Shown here: positions 40,653 to 51,123 of the stretch, piece after piece
Position numbering within the stretch: the first letter of the stretch is position 1
Layout of the letters: each line of letters opens with the position of its first letter
Assembly (NCBI RefSeq): GCF_011174775.1
Contig: NZ_JAANHS010000014.1
Coordinates: 1 to 64,000 of the forward strand
From: Rhodobacter calidifons
GTDB lineage: Bacteria > Pseudomonadota > Alphaproteobacteria > Rhodobacterales > Rhodobacteraceae
Length of the DNA stretch: 64,000 nucleotides
Direction: 5' to 3'
Translations under genes and position numbers: made by a program
Notes under the pieces: generated by a model
The model's database searches: none
Seen by the model: only the letters and a program-made list of their open reading frames with translations
Told to the model about the DNA's origin: nothing

Positions 40653-42005
40653 ATGCAGGTTTCAGTCATCGTTTTGGCCGCCGGACAAGGCACCCGGATG
40701 AATTCCGACCTGCCCAAGGTCCTGCACCAGGTCGCCGCCGCCCCCCTCCTCCATCACGCGCTGGCGACGGCCCACCGGCTGGACCCTTCCCGCATCGTGG
40801 TCGTGACCGGCCACGGGGCCGAGGCCGTCGCGGCCTCTGCCACCGCCTTTTCCGAAGCCGTCGAGACCGTCGTCCAGGACCCCCAGCTCGGCACCGCCCA
40901 TGCGGTGGCCCAGGCCGCCCCCCTGCTTGCCGACGCGCCGGGCGAGGCGATCGTCCTCTACGCCGATACCCCCCTCATCCGCGAGGAGACCCTGCGCGCC
41001 ATGCTCGACGCCCGGGCGCGCCACGCGGTCGTCATCCTCGGCTTCCACGCGCGGGACCCCGGCCGCTACGGCCGCCTGCTGACCCGGGGCGACGAACTCC
41101 TTGCCATCCGCGAATTCAAGGACGCCACACCCCAAGAACGCGCCGTCACCCTGTGCAACTCCGGCGTCGTCTGCGCCGAAGCAAGAACCCTCTTCTCCCT
41201 CATCGCCGAGGTGAAGAACGACAACGCGGCGGGCGAATACTACCTGACCGACATCGTGGAACTGGCCCGCAGCCGCGGCCTGAGCGCCGGGGTCGTCCTC
41301 TGTGACGAGGCCGAAACCCTGGGCGTAAACACAAGGCAACAGCTGGCCGAGGCCGAAGCCGCCTTCCAGGCCCGCGCCCGGGCCGAGGCGCTGGAGAACG
41401 GCGTCACCCTCACAGCGCCCGAAACCGTGTTCTTCGCGCTGGATACCCATATCGGCCGCGACGCGATCATCGGCCCGAACGTCCTGTTCGGTCCCGGCGT
41501 CACCGTGGAATCCGGGGCCGAGATCAAGGGCTTCTGCCATCTGGAAGGCTGCCACATCAGCCGCGGCGCCACCGTCGGCCCCTTCGCCCGCCTCCGCCCC
41601 GGCGCGGAACTGGCCGAGGATGTGCATGTCGGCAACTTCGTCGAGATCAAGAACGCCATCCTCGACGAAGGCGTGAAGGTCGGCCATCTGACCTATATCG
41701 GCGACGCGGACATCGGCGAACACACCAACATCGGCGCGGGCACCGTGACCTGCAACTACGACGGCGTGAGGAAGCACCGCACCGTGATCGGCAAGCGGGC
41801 CTTCATCGGATCGGACACGATGCTGGTGGCCCCGGTCACGGTGGGCGACGGGGCGCTGACGGCCTCGGGGTCGGTCATCACCGAGGACGTGCCCGCCGAA
41901 GCGGTGGCCATCGGGCGCGCAAGGCAGGTCATCAAACCCGGTCTTGCGACCAGGATGTTCGAAAAGTTGAAATCCATAAAGGCTACGAAGGCAAAGGGGC
42001 ATTAG
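40653..42005 (+). CDS. glmU: Bifunctional GlcNAc-1-phosphate uridylyltransferase / GlcN-1-phosphate acetyltransferase
   Basis: A 450-residue enzyme for the last two steps of UDP-GlcNAc synthesis. The N-terminal pyrophosphorylase domain shows LAAGQGTRMNSDLPK and the QLGTAHAV loop. From about residue 250 the left-handed beta-helix acetyltransferase domain is recognised by hexapeptide repeats (IGRDAIIGPNVLFGPGVTV, GAGTVTCNYDGV and IGSDTMLVAPVTVGDGA). Its product feeds peptidoglycan and lipid A. It is separated from glmS by two bases. Confidence 0.97.
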   Translation: MQVSVIVLAAGQGTRMNSDLPKVLHQVAAAPLLHHALATAHRLDPSRIVVVTGHGAEAVAASATAFSEAVETVVQDPQLGTAHAVAQAAPLLADAPGEAIVLYADTPLIREETLRAMLDARARHAVVILGFHARDPGRYGRLLTRGDELLAIREFKDATPQERAVTLCNSGVVCAEARTLFSLIAEVKNDNAAGEYYLTDIVELARSRGLSAGVVLCDEAETLGVNTRQQLAEAEAAFQARARAEALENGVTLTAPETVFFALDTHIGRDAIIGPNVLFGPGVTVESGAEIKGFCHLEGCHISRGATVGPFARLRPGAELAEDVHVGNFVEIKNAILDEGVKVGHLTYIGDADIGEHTNIGAGTVTCNYDGVRKHRTVIGKRAFIGSDTMLVAPVTVGDGALTASGSVITEDVPAEAVAIGRARQVIKPGLATRMFEKLKSIKATKAKGH

Positions 42006-42007
42006 AA

Positions 42008-43825
<1,818 letters not shown>

Positions 43826-43827
43826 GG

Positions 43828-43875
43828 GCCGATTTCTTCGAAGAAATCGGCGCGGAGTTTTCGAAAACTCCGCGC
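43828..43875 (+). repeat. Paired TTCGAA palindromes (copy 2), after glmS
   Basis: Two abutting perfect palindromes: 24 bases at 43828-43851 (core TTCTTCGAAGAA) and 26 bases at 43850-43875 (core GTTTTCGAAAAC with GCGCGGA/TCCGCGC arms). They begin three bases after the glmS stop and end in GCCCC as in copy 1. Confidence 0.85.
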
Positions 43876-43925
43876 CCCTGATCCAGCCCTGCGCGGCCTT
43901 CGTATCCTGAGAAACGGAGCCCGGC

Positions 43926-44459
43926 ATGCAGCGCAGAACCCTTCTTCTCGGCCTCGCCGCCCTGCCCCTGGCGGCCTGTGCCGCAACACCGGCCCCGCCG
44001 GCGGGCCCCACCCGGCCGCTCACCCTGGTCTCGGCCTTTGAGGGGCGCAGCACCGGCCGGGGGCATTTCCGGGTCTGGCTGACCGGGGACGAACGCCGCT
44101 TTTCCGCGCGGCTGAACGGGCGCGTCACGGGCCGGGCAGGCGCGCGGGTCCTGACCGTGGTCGAGGATTTCCTCTACGACGACGGCCAGAGCGACCGCCT
44201 GACCTGGGTCTTCCGTGAAACCGGCCCGGGCCGCTGGACCGGCAGGCGCGAGGATACCGTGGGCGAGGCGCGCGTGACCGAGGAAGAAGGCCTGATCCGG
44301 CTGTCCTACACCGCGGATTTCCGATCACCTTCGGGCGTCAATCGTCTGGGATTTCAGGACATCATCTACGGTCTGCCCGACGGGACGATTGTCAACGACG
44401 CCGTGGTCACCCGCGCCGGACTGGCCGTGGCTTCGGTCCGCTTCGTGATCCGTCGCTGA
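43926..44459 (+). CDS. DUF3833-like lipoprotein
   Basis: A 177-residue protein with a basic/hydrophobic signal MQRRTLLLGLAALPLAAC ending in a lipobox (LAAC). The mature part has the succession FEGRSTGRGHFRVW, RVLTVVEDFLYDDGQSDRLTWVF, WTGRREDTVGEA, typical of DUF3833, a lipocalin-like family of uncharacterised lipoproteins. It would be anchored in an inner- or outer-membrane leaflet facing the periplasm. The ATG at 43926 stands after GGAG. The DNA-alkylation repair-like gene follows after about 50 bases. Confidence 0.75.
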   Translation: MQRRTLLLGLAALPLAACAATPAPPAGPTRPLTLVSAFEGRSTGRGHFRVWLTGDERRFSARLNGRVTGRAGARVLTVVEDFLYDDGQSDRLTWVFRETGPGRWTGRREDTVGEARVTEEEGLIRLSYTADFRSPSGVNRLGFQDIIYGLPDGTIVNDAVVTRAGLAVASVRFVIRR

Positions 44460-44509
44460 CTTGCCCTCGGGCCGCAAGGCTGGCAGGTAAGGGCGGAATG
44501 GAGGCTCCT

Positions 44510-45181
44510 ATGACCGCGCTTGCCGAGCTTGAGGCGCTGACCCACCCTGCAAAGGCGGCCGAGATGGCGGCCTATCACAAGGTCTCGCGCCGCTATCTGG
44601 GCGTCCCGATGCCGCAGATCGAAGACCTGACCGACCGCTGGCGGGCGGAGCTTTCGCTGGACGACCGGATCGCCCTTGCCGCTGATCTCTGGCGCACGAA
44701 CATCCATGAGGCCCGAGTGGCGGGCGCGAAACTGCTGACCCAGGCGCGCATCCGGCCCGACCAGGCGGCATGGGACCTGATCGTCTCATGGGTGCCCGAT
44801 TTCGACGGCTGGGCGCTGGCCGATCACGCCTCCATCGCCGGGCAGAAACGGCTGGTCGCCGATCCGGCCCGGATCGACACGGTCGAGACCTGGATCGCCA
44901 GCCCGCACATGTGGACCCGCCGCGCCGCCCTGGTGATGACCCTGCCCTGGACCAAGCAGAACTTTCCCAAGGACCGGGATCTTGCCATCCGCGCCCGCGT
45001 GCTGGGATGGTGCGAGACGCTGGCCTCGGATCACGACTGGTTCATCCAGAAGGCTGTCGCCTGGTGGCTGCGGGATCTGTCGAAGCACGACGCCGAGGCG
45101 ACGCGGGCCTTCCTGACCGCGCAGGGGCCCAAACTGAAGCCCTTCGCCCGCAAGGAAGCCGCGCGGCATCTGACCGACTGA
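44510..45181 (+). CDS. DNA alkylation repair protein (AlkD-like HEAT-repeat)
   Basis: A 223-residue all-helical protein resembling the AlkC/AlkD DNA glycosylase family. It begins TALAELEALTHPAKAAEMAAYHK and shows repeated helical pairs (LWRTNIHEARVAGAKLLTQA, WTRRAALVMTLPWTK, WFIQKAVAWWLRDLSKHDAE) that match the HEAT-like units that hold alkylated DNA. The ATG at 44510 is chosen because GGAGG is five bases upstream; an in-frame ATG exists four codons before and would carry the ribosome binding site itself. It converges with the hexosaminidase gene. Confidence 0.8.
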   Translation: MTALAELEALTHPAKAAEMAAYHKVSRRYLGVPMPQIEDLTDRWRAELSLDDRIALAADLWRTNIHEARVAGAKLLTQARIRPDQAAWDLIVSWVPDFDGWALADHASIAGQKRLVADPARIDTVETWIASPHMWTRRAALVMTLPWTKQNFPKDRDLAIRARVLGWCETLASDHDWFIQKAVAWWLRDLSKHDAEATRAFLTAQGPKLKPFARKEAARHLTD

Positions 45182-45247
45182 CGGCGCCTCGATCGACTGC
45201 GTCTCCTCGCCGCGCAGGGCGGGTCGTCGTCACCTGCGCGCCACGGC

Positions 45248-47083
45248 TCAGGCCCCGCGATGCCGCCGCCAGCCGATCCGGTCGAACAGCGGACCATAGA
45301 CCCCGGCCAGCGCGCGCAGGGCGGCCCCGCCGGTACGGCCCTTCGGCTCCCAGCTCTTGGTTGCGACGCCGAGGATGCGGGGCGCGATCATGGCCTCGGC
45401 CTGATCGTCCTGCACGATGACCTCACCCCAGAGGCACGCCTGGACCCCGGCGACCCGGGGCGCGATGTCCTCGGCCCCCGCAGGGACCGGGTCCCAGTCC
45501 ACGGTCCGTTCCAGAGACACGAACCCCGCCCATGCCGCACCCCAGTCATCAGGATCACCGCTGTGCGCCAGGTCGAAATAGACGTTCTGCGCCGGGCACA
45601 TCACCACCTCATGCCCGCGCCGGGCGGCTGCGACCCCCGGTCCCTGCCCGGTCCAGCTGAACAGCAGCGCCCCGTTCCCGATCCCGCCCTGACAGCCTTT
45701 GGCAGCCTCTTCCCAGGCCGCCACGCGCACTCCGTCTTCCCCCAACGCTGCGGCAAGCCTCGCCAGCATCCAGCCCTGCACATCCTCTGACGTGGCCAGC
45801 CCCTCGCGCGCCTTCAGCGCCGCCACGGCGGGCGAGCCGTCCCAGGCCCCGGGCGGCGCCTCGTCCGCGCCCAGATGCAGCATGCCCAGCGGGAACAGCC
45901 CCGCGACCTCGCGCGCCAGCGGCAGCAGAAGGTCCCAGGTCGCCGGCATGGCCGGGTTGACGATGTTGTCCATATAGCCCTGGACCGAGACTTCCTCGCC
46001 ATTGTCGCCGGGGTCGCGCAGTCCGGGGACCGCCCGGATCATCGCATGGGAATGGGCGGGCACCTCGATTTCCGGCAGCACCTCGATCTGCAAGGCCCGC
46101 GCCCGCGCAAGGATCCTTGCCACAGCAGCCCTGGAATAGCTGCCCCCCGCTCGGATGCCACCGCCAAAGACGCCGGGGACCAGCTCGCCCTCGCCCCGGA
46201 ACGCCGTGCGCTGCCAGAGCAGCGGCTGCGTTTCCACTTCCAGCCGGAACGCCTCGTCATCGGCGAAATGCCAGTGGAAGCGGTTCAGCTTCAACAGCGC
46301 CATCACGTCCAGAAGCCGCAGGATGAACTCCACCCCGAAGAAATGCCGCGCGCAATCAAGGTGTTGCCCGCGCCAGCCGAAGCGCGGCCTGTCGGTGATG
46401 ACCCCGCAGGGCAGCGCACCGCCACAGGTCTCGCGCAGGGTCAGAAGCGTGATTCCGGCGTAGTGCAGGCCCGCAGGCCCGCCAACCGCCACCGCAAGCC
46501 CCCCGTCGGCGATCGTCAACCGGTAGCCATCGGGCGGCAGATCGGCGCTTTCGCTCACCGCCAGCGCCCGCCCGCCCGCGCCGACCAGCGGGGCCAGCCC
46601 CAGGCGCAGGGCCAGATCGGCAACCCCCTCCAGCCCCGCAACCGGAGCGACCGTGGCGAACTCCACCACCCCGCCGGACGGCGCCCAGTCCGTCGGCTGC
46701 GGCACCAGGGGCAACCGGTCCGGCGCCAGCGGCGGGGCCGCCGGAGCTTCGCCCGGGCGCACTCCAAGCTCGGCACCGGGCGGCAGGGGCAGACAGTCAC
46801 GCCCGACCCGCAGATAGGCGCCCAGCGGCAGCCAGGCGCGGTTGCGCGGGGCGTAGTCGGGATTGGCATATTCCAGCACCACCTCGTGCAGCTGCCCCGG
46901 CAGAAGGTCCGGCAGGGACACCTCGGCATAGCCCGCCACCCGCCGGATCAGCGCTCCGCCCGACACCACCTTCGGCGCGGCCATCAGCGAAAAGCAGAAG
47001 ACCGGGGCGGCAAGCGGACGATCGGCGCCGATCGCGCAGTGGATCTGGCGCCCGTCGATGCGGGCGCGGAAGGTCAGGCTCAT
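45248..47083 (-). CDS. Beta-N-acetylhexosaminidase (glycoside hydrolase family 20)
   Basis: A 611-residue hydrolase that releases terminal GlcNAc or GalNAc from oligosaccharides. The catalytic pair Asp407-Glu408 is in MLHLGADEAPPGAWDG; GQHLDCARHFF and FHWHFADDEAFRLEV mark the active-site barrel. An N-terminal GH20b-like domain of about 220 residues precedes it. No signal peptide is seen, so it appears to be cytoplasmic, cleaving imported chitobiose-like or GalNAc-containing oligomers. The ATG overlaps the GntR stop by four bases; the frame is open far upstream but there it lies across the regulator gene. Confidence 0.9.
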   Translation of the reverse strand: MSLTFRARIDGRQIHCAIGADRPLAAPVFCFSLMAAPKVVSGGALIRRVAGYAEVSLPDLLPGQLHEVVLEYANPDYAPRNRAWLPLGAYLRVGRDCLPLPPGAELGVRPGEAPAAPPLAPDRLPLVPQPTDWAPSGGVVEFATVAPVAGLEGVADLALRLGLAPLVGAGGRALAVSESADLPPDGYRLTIADGGLAVAVGGPAGLHYAGITLLTLRETCGGALPCGVITDRPRFGWRGQHLDCARHFFGVEFILRLLDVMALLKLNRFHWHFADDEAFRLEVETQPLLWQRTAFRGEGELVPGVFGGGIRAGGSYSRAAVARILARARALQIEVLPEIEVPAHSHAMIRAVPGLRDPGDNGEEVSVQGYMDNIVNPAMPATWDLLLPLAREVAGLFPLGMLHLGADEAPPGAWDGSPAVAALKAREGLATSEDVQGWMLARLAAALGEDGVRVAAWEEAAKGCQGGIGNGALLFSWTGQGPGVAAARRGHEVVMCPAQNVYFDLAHSGDPDDWGAAWAGFVSLERTVDWDPVPAGAEDIAPRVAGVQACLWGEVIVQDDQAEAMIAPRILGVATKSWEPKGRTGGAALRALAGVYGPLFDRIGWRRHRGA

Positions 47084-47841
47084 GATGGGTCCAGTCTCAG
47101 TTCCGCGATGAAATCGTAGATGTCGCTGCGATAGAGGCCGCGGGTGAACTCGATGGGCCGCCCCGTGGGCAGATAGGCCGTCCGGTCGATCCGCAGCACC
47201 GCCGCCCCGTCGGGCAGCATCAGAAGCCGCGCATCCACCGCGTTCAGGTTCACCGCCGAGATCCGCTGCACCGCCCGCGTCGGGGCCTTCCCGCGGGCGC
47301 GGAGCACATCGTAAAGCGAGGTCTCCACCACTTCCGGGTCCGGCAGGACATCGGTCGGCAGCGAGGACCATTCCAGCGCAAGCGGCGTGTCGTCGGCAAA
47401 GCGCAGCCGCTCGACCCGGGCCACGCCCTCGCCCGTCGGCAGGCCCAGGGCCACCTGTTCGTCGGGGTTGGGCAGGAAGATCCCCCGCCGCAGGATGCGG
47501 CTGGAGGAGGTCTTGCCGCGCTGGCGCATGTAGTCGGTGAAGGACAGAAGCGAGGACAGCGACTGTTCGATCCTCGCCCGCGCGGGCCGGACGAAGGTGC
47601 CTGCGCCACGCCGCTGTTCCAGCACGCCATCCTCGACCAGCCGGCTGACGGCCTTACGCACGGTGACGCGGCTGACGTCGGCAATCAGCGCCAGTTCGCG
47701 TTCGGGGGGAAGCTGCGTCTCGGGCGCAAGCTCGCCCGACCCGATACTCGCCGACAGGTGACGGTAAAGCTGTTCGTAGCGCGGCCCACGGCCCGCGCGA
47801 TACCAGGCCTCGGGGCGGAAAAGCGCAAGATCGTCGTCCAA
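47080..47841 (-). CDS. GntR/UTRA-family transcriptional regulator of the amino-sugar locus
   Basis: A 253-residue regulator with an N-terminal winged helix (about 15-80: YEQLYRHLSASIGSGELAPETQLPPERELA, VSRVTVRKAVSRLVEDGVLEQRRGAGTFV) and a C-terminal UTRA ligand-binding domain (VERLRFADDTPLALEWSSLPTD, IEFTRGLYRSDIYDF). This is the HutC/NagR type, whose members sense GlcN-6-P, GlcNAc-6-P or similar. The start is a TTG at 47841 preceded by AGGGGG at good spacing; no ATG lies closer. It is cotranscribed with the hexosaminidase gene and divergent from the ABC transporter operon. Confidence 0.88.
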   Translation of the reverse strand: MDDDLALFRPEAWYRAGRGPRYEQLYRHLSASIGSGELAPETQLPPERELALIADVSRVTVRKAVSRLVEDGVLEQRRGAGTFVRPARARIEQSLSSLLSFTDYMRQRGKTSSSRILRRGIFLPNPDEQVALGLPTGEGVARVERLRFADDTPLALEWSSLPTDVLPDPEVVETSLYDVLRARGKAPTRAVQRISAVNLNAVDARLLMLPDGAAVLRIDRTAYLPTGRPIEFTRGLYRSDIYDFIAELRLDPS

Positions 47842-47854
47842 TGTCGCCCCCTGA

Positions 47855-48000
47855 TTGGTATTATTTCCATGGAACCAAGACGGCCCGCACCCGAAAGGTT
47901 GAGCGTAAAAATCCGCAAAAAACAAGCCCAAAATGCACAAATAGCTTATCTTCGTCGCTTTTGGTATTATTTTGGTAGCTTTTCGAGATTTTTTTGGTAT
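47855..48000 (+). promoter_or_regulatory. Phased TTGGTA repeats, probable operators of the GntR regulator
   Basis: TTGGTA occurs at 47961, 47972 and 47994, i.e. at intervals of 11 and 22 bases, all on the same face of the helix. A further copy is at 47855, 14 bases upstream of the regulator start, followed by an AACCAA inverted copy at 47873-47878. The second and third TTGGTA are 16 bases apart edge to edge and could themselves form part of the promoter (TTGGTA-17-TGGTAT). The region is strikingly AT-rich for this window. TTGGTA-type half sites resemble sites described for NagR/DasR-like regulators. Confidence 0.6.
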
Positions 48001-48055
48001 GGTCAGCCCATCCAGTCGATTCGCCACATGGCCGAACCACCGCGGGGGGAGACGC

Positions 48056-48985
48056 ATGACCTTGGTCGCCGACGGCACCGCAGCACCGCAAAGAACGCGT
48101 CGCAAGGCGCTTTCGGACCGCGCCTTCGCCTGGATCCTGATCGCGCCGGCCGTCCTGTTCATTGTCGCCATCGTCGCCTGGCCGCTGGTCGAGACGATCC
48201 GGCTGTCCTTCACCAATGCCTCGCTGGCGGGCGAGGACTATGTCGGCCTTGCCAACTACGAAAAACTGTTCCAGGGCGGCAAGTTCACCGAGATCATCGT
48301 GCGGACCTTCGTCTGGATGTTCTTCTCGGTCAGCCTGAAGCTGATCCTCGGCCTGATCGGCGCCAGCCTGCTGATGGCGGCGGTTCCCGGGCAGGCGCTG
48401 TTCCGCATCCTGATCATGCCGCCCTGGGTCATCCCGATCGCCATGGGCTGCCTGGGCTGGCTGTGGCTGTTCAACGGCGATTTCGGCATCATCTCCGGGG
48501 TGGCCCAGGCCATCGGCCTCACCGACGGGCCCTTCGCCTTCCTCGCCTACCGCAACTCGGCCTTCTGGGCGGCCATCGTCACCGACGCCTGGGTCGGCAC
48601 GCCCATGGTGACCCTGTTCTTCCTGGCCGCGATGCAGGGCGTCAGCCGCGACCTCTACGAGGCCGCCTGGGTCGATGGCGCGAGCCGCTGGTATCGTTTC
48701 CGTCGGATCACCATTCCCCAGATCATGCCCGTCATCGTTTCCATGGCCCTGATGTCGGCGATCTGGACCTTCAACAGCTTCGAGATCATCTGGATCCTCA
48801 CCCAGGGCGGCCCCCGCGGCGGCACCACCACGATGATCATCGACACCTACAAGGTCGCCATTGCCAACCTGCAATTCGGCGAGGGCGCGGCGCGCGCGGT
48901 CATCATCGTGATCATGCTCGCCCTTTTCAGCCTGCTCTACCTCTGGGTGCTGGGCCGCGTGAACCGCAAGTACGGGGTGAAGTGA
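48056..48985 (+). CDS. Sugar ABC transporter permease (CUT1, UgpA/LacF type)
   Basis: A 309-residue inner-membrane permease with about six helices. The EAA loop that contacts the ATPase is at YEAAWVDGASRWYRFRRITIPQI. The N-terminal basic cytoplasmic stretch and FIVAIVAWPLVETIRLSF begin the family pattern. The start at 48056 (MTLVADG) has a GGGGGAG binding site. First gene of the operon; the second permease follows after one base. By context it imports N-acetylhexosamine or its oligomers. Confidence 0.92.
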   Translation: MTLVADGTAAPQRTRRKALSDRAFAWILIAPAVLFIVAIVAWPLVETIRLSFTNASLAGEDYVGLANYEKLFQGGKFTEIIVRTFVWMFFSVSLKLILGLIGASLLMAAVPGQALFRILIMPPWVIPIAMGCLGWLWLFNGDFGIISGVAQAIGLTDGPFAFLAYRNSAFWAAIVTDAWVGTPMVTLFFLAAMQGVSRDLYEAAWVDGASRWYRFRRITIPQIMPVIVSMALMSAIWTFNSFEIIWILTQGGPRGGTTTMIIDTYKVAIANLQFGEGAARAVIIVIMLALFSLLYLWVLGRVNRKYGVK

Positions 48986-48986
48986 C

Positions 48987-49829
48987 ATGATGGACCGCTA
49001 CACCCTCTGGCAGAGGATCGGCATCTATGCGGGGATCGGGGTCTTCCTGACCTTCATCCTGCTGCCCTTCTTCGAGATGTTCATGACCTCGCTGAAGCCG
49101 CTCAATCACATCTTCCGCTCGCCCTACCAGTTCTGGTCCGACGACTTCAGCTTCGACGCCTATACCCGGATGTGGGAGCGCGTGCCGAACCTTGGCCGCT
49201 ACATCTGGAACTCGATCTTCATCGCGACCTCGGTGACGATCCTGGCGATGATCGTGATCGTGCCCGCCGCCTATGCCTATGCGCGGCTGGACTTCCCGTT
49301 CAAGACGCAGTCGCTGGGCCTGTTCCTGTCGGTCAACATGTTCGCCGGTGCGGTGCTGCTGATCCCGCTTTACAAGCTGATGCGGCAGCTCGGGCTGCTC
49401 AACACCTACTGGGCGATGATCATTCCGGGCGTGGCCTTCCTGATCCCGACCGGCATCTGGCTTCTGCGCGGCTATTTCGAGAAGATCCCGAAGGAAATGG
49501 AGGAAGCCGCCTACATGGACGGTGCCTCGCGGCTTTACACGCTGCGCCGGGTGATCCTGCCCCTCGCCGGTCCGGGCCTTGTGGTGGTGGCGACCACCGT
49601 CTTCATCACCGCCTACGCCCAGCAATACCTGTTTGCCGTCACCTTCAACAGCGACGGCAAGCTGCACCCGCTGCCGGTCGGCCTCCTCCAGTTCATCGGC
49701 TACCAGAACGTGGAGTGGAACATGATGATGGCCGCCGCCCTGACCGGGATCACGCCCGTGCTTCTCGTGTTCCTCTTCCTGCAACGCTACCTCGTCGCCG
49801 GTCTGACGGCGGGGGCGGTCAAAGAATGA
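48987..49829 (+). CDS. Sugar ABC transporter permease (CUT1, UgpE/LacG type)
   Basis: A 280-residue inner-membrane permease, partner of the first one. Its EAA loop is MEEAAYMDGASRLYTLRRVILPLAG. The N-terminus is IGVFLTFILLPFFEMFMTSLKP, and six helices are seen. MM start: the first ATG is at 48987; the second codon is also ATG. 26 bases separate it from the binding-protein gene. Confidence 0.92.
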   Translation: MMDRYTLWQRIGIYAGIGVFLTFILLPFFEMFMTSLKPLNHIFRSPYQFWSDDFSFDAYTRMWERVPNLGRYIWNSIFIATSVTILAMIVIVPAAYAYARLDFPFKTQSLGLFLSVNMFAGAVLLIPLYKLMRQLGLLNTYWAMIIPGVAFLIPTGIWLLRGYFEKIPKEMEEAAYMDGASRLYTLRRVILPLAGPGLVVVATTVFITAYAQQYLFAVTFNSDGKLHPLPVGLLQFIGYQNVEWNMMMAAALTGITPVLLVFLFLQRYLVAGLTAGAVKE

Positions 49830-49855
49830 CAGACCGATCAACAAGGAGGCTACGA

Positions 49856-51058
49856 ATGACCCTGAACAAACTGGCGCTTGCCACTGTCCTGATGGGCGCT
49901 ACCGCCCTTCCGGCGCTGGCAAAGGATGTCCACTACATCATGTGCGGCGACGAACGGCAGGCCGAGAAGGACTCGGTCGCCGCCTTCGAGGCCGCCAACC
50001 CCGGCATCAAGGTCAACCTGGAATTCCTGCCCTGGGGCACCTGTTCCGAAAAGGCCATGCAGATGGCGGCGGCAGGCGACCCGCCGGCGCTGGCCTACAT
50101 CGGCTCGCGCTTCCTGAAACAGCTGTCCAAGGCCGACCAGATCCTGCCGATCACGCTGACGCCGGAACAGGAAGCCGCCTACCAGCCCGGCATCCTGTCC
50201 ACGGTCGAGGACGGCGGCAAGCGCTGGGGCTTCCCGCACGCGTTTTCCAACAAGGCGATGTTCGTGAACTGCGACCTGTTCGAACAGGCGGGCCTGGACT
50301 GCAAGGTGCCCGAGACCTGGGACGAGATGAAGGCCGCCGCCGCCACCATCAAGGAAAAGACCGGCGTCGCGGGCATCGGCATCGCGGGCAAGGATTTCGA
50401 CAACACGATGCACATGTTCCTGGACTTCCTGTACTCGAACGGCGGCACCGTGATCGATACCGTCACCGGCGAGGTCAAGTTCGATGACGTCCCGGCGCGC
50501 GAGACGCTGCAACTTTATGCCGACCTGGTGCCGGTGATGGCCGAGGGCGCCACCGCGCTGGAGCGCGGCAACCTTCAGGCGCTGTTCGAGGACAACAAGA
50601 TCGGCATGTATGTCACCGGCCCCTGGGGCATGGGCCAGCACGCCGCCAAGAACTACAAGGCCGGTCCGGTCCCGCACGGGCCCTCGGGCGGTTCGGGCTC
50701 GATCCTGATCACCGACTCGATCGCCGTCTTCAAGGGCTCGGGCGTCGAGGAAGAGGCCATGAAGCTGGCCGCGCACCTGACCTCGGGCGCCTCGCAATAC
50801 AGCCTGGACGCGGAATGGGGCCTGCCGCCGATCCAGAAATACGAGGAAATGGGCATGACCGACCTCTACTACCAGAAGCCCGAATGGGCGCTGTTCCTGG
50901 CCACCACGCCCACCGGCAAGCCCGAGCCGATGGTCTACAACTTCGCCTCGCTTCAGGCGGTGTTCACCGACATGATCCAGGGCGTGATCCTGGGCGAGAT
51001 CACCGACATCGACGCCGCCGTCACCGAAGCGGCGGAAGGCATCAAGGCGATCCAGTAA
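49856..51058 (+). CDS. Sugar ABC transporter substrate-binding protein
   Basis: A 400-residue periplasmic binding protein of the CUT1 class (family 1 extracellular solute-binding). A signal peptide MTLNKLALATVLMGATALPALA is followed by mature KDVHYIMCGDERQ. The fold pattern is normal (PPALAYIGSRFLKQL, WDEMKAAAATIKEKTGVAGIGI, KIGMYVTGPWGMGQHAAKN). It has a strong AAGGAGG ribosome binding site. The cysteines in CGDERQ and GTCSEK are unusual but could form a disulfide. Presumed ligand is GlcNAc, GalNAc or a short amino-sugar oligomer. Confidence 0.92.
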   Translation: MTLNKLALATVLMGATALPALAKDVHYIMCGDERQAEKDSVAAFEAANPGIKVNLEFLPWGTCSEKAMQMAAAGDPPALAYIGSRFLKQLSKADQILPITLTPEQEAAYQPGILSTVEDGGKRWGFPHAFSNKAMFVNCDLFEQAGLDCKVPETWDEMKAAAATIKEKTGVAGIGIAGKDFDNTMHMFLDFLYSNGGTVIDTVTGEVKFDDVPARETLQLYADLVPVMAEGATALERGNLQALFEDNKIGMYVTGPWGMGQHAAKNYKAGPVPHGPSGGSGSILITDSIAVFKGSGVEEEAMKLAAHLTSGASQYSLDAEWGLPPIQKYEEMGMTDLYYQKPEWALFLATTPTGKPEPMVYNFASLQAVFTDMIQGVILGEITDIDAAVTEAAEGIKAIQ

Positions 51059-51123
51059 ACGCCACCGCGGCGGGCCGCCCCGGCGGCGGCCCGCCCTTCT
51101 CCTCCAGCCCGACGGATCCTGCC

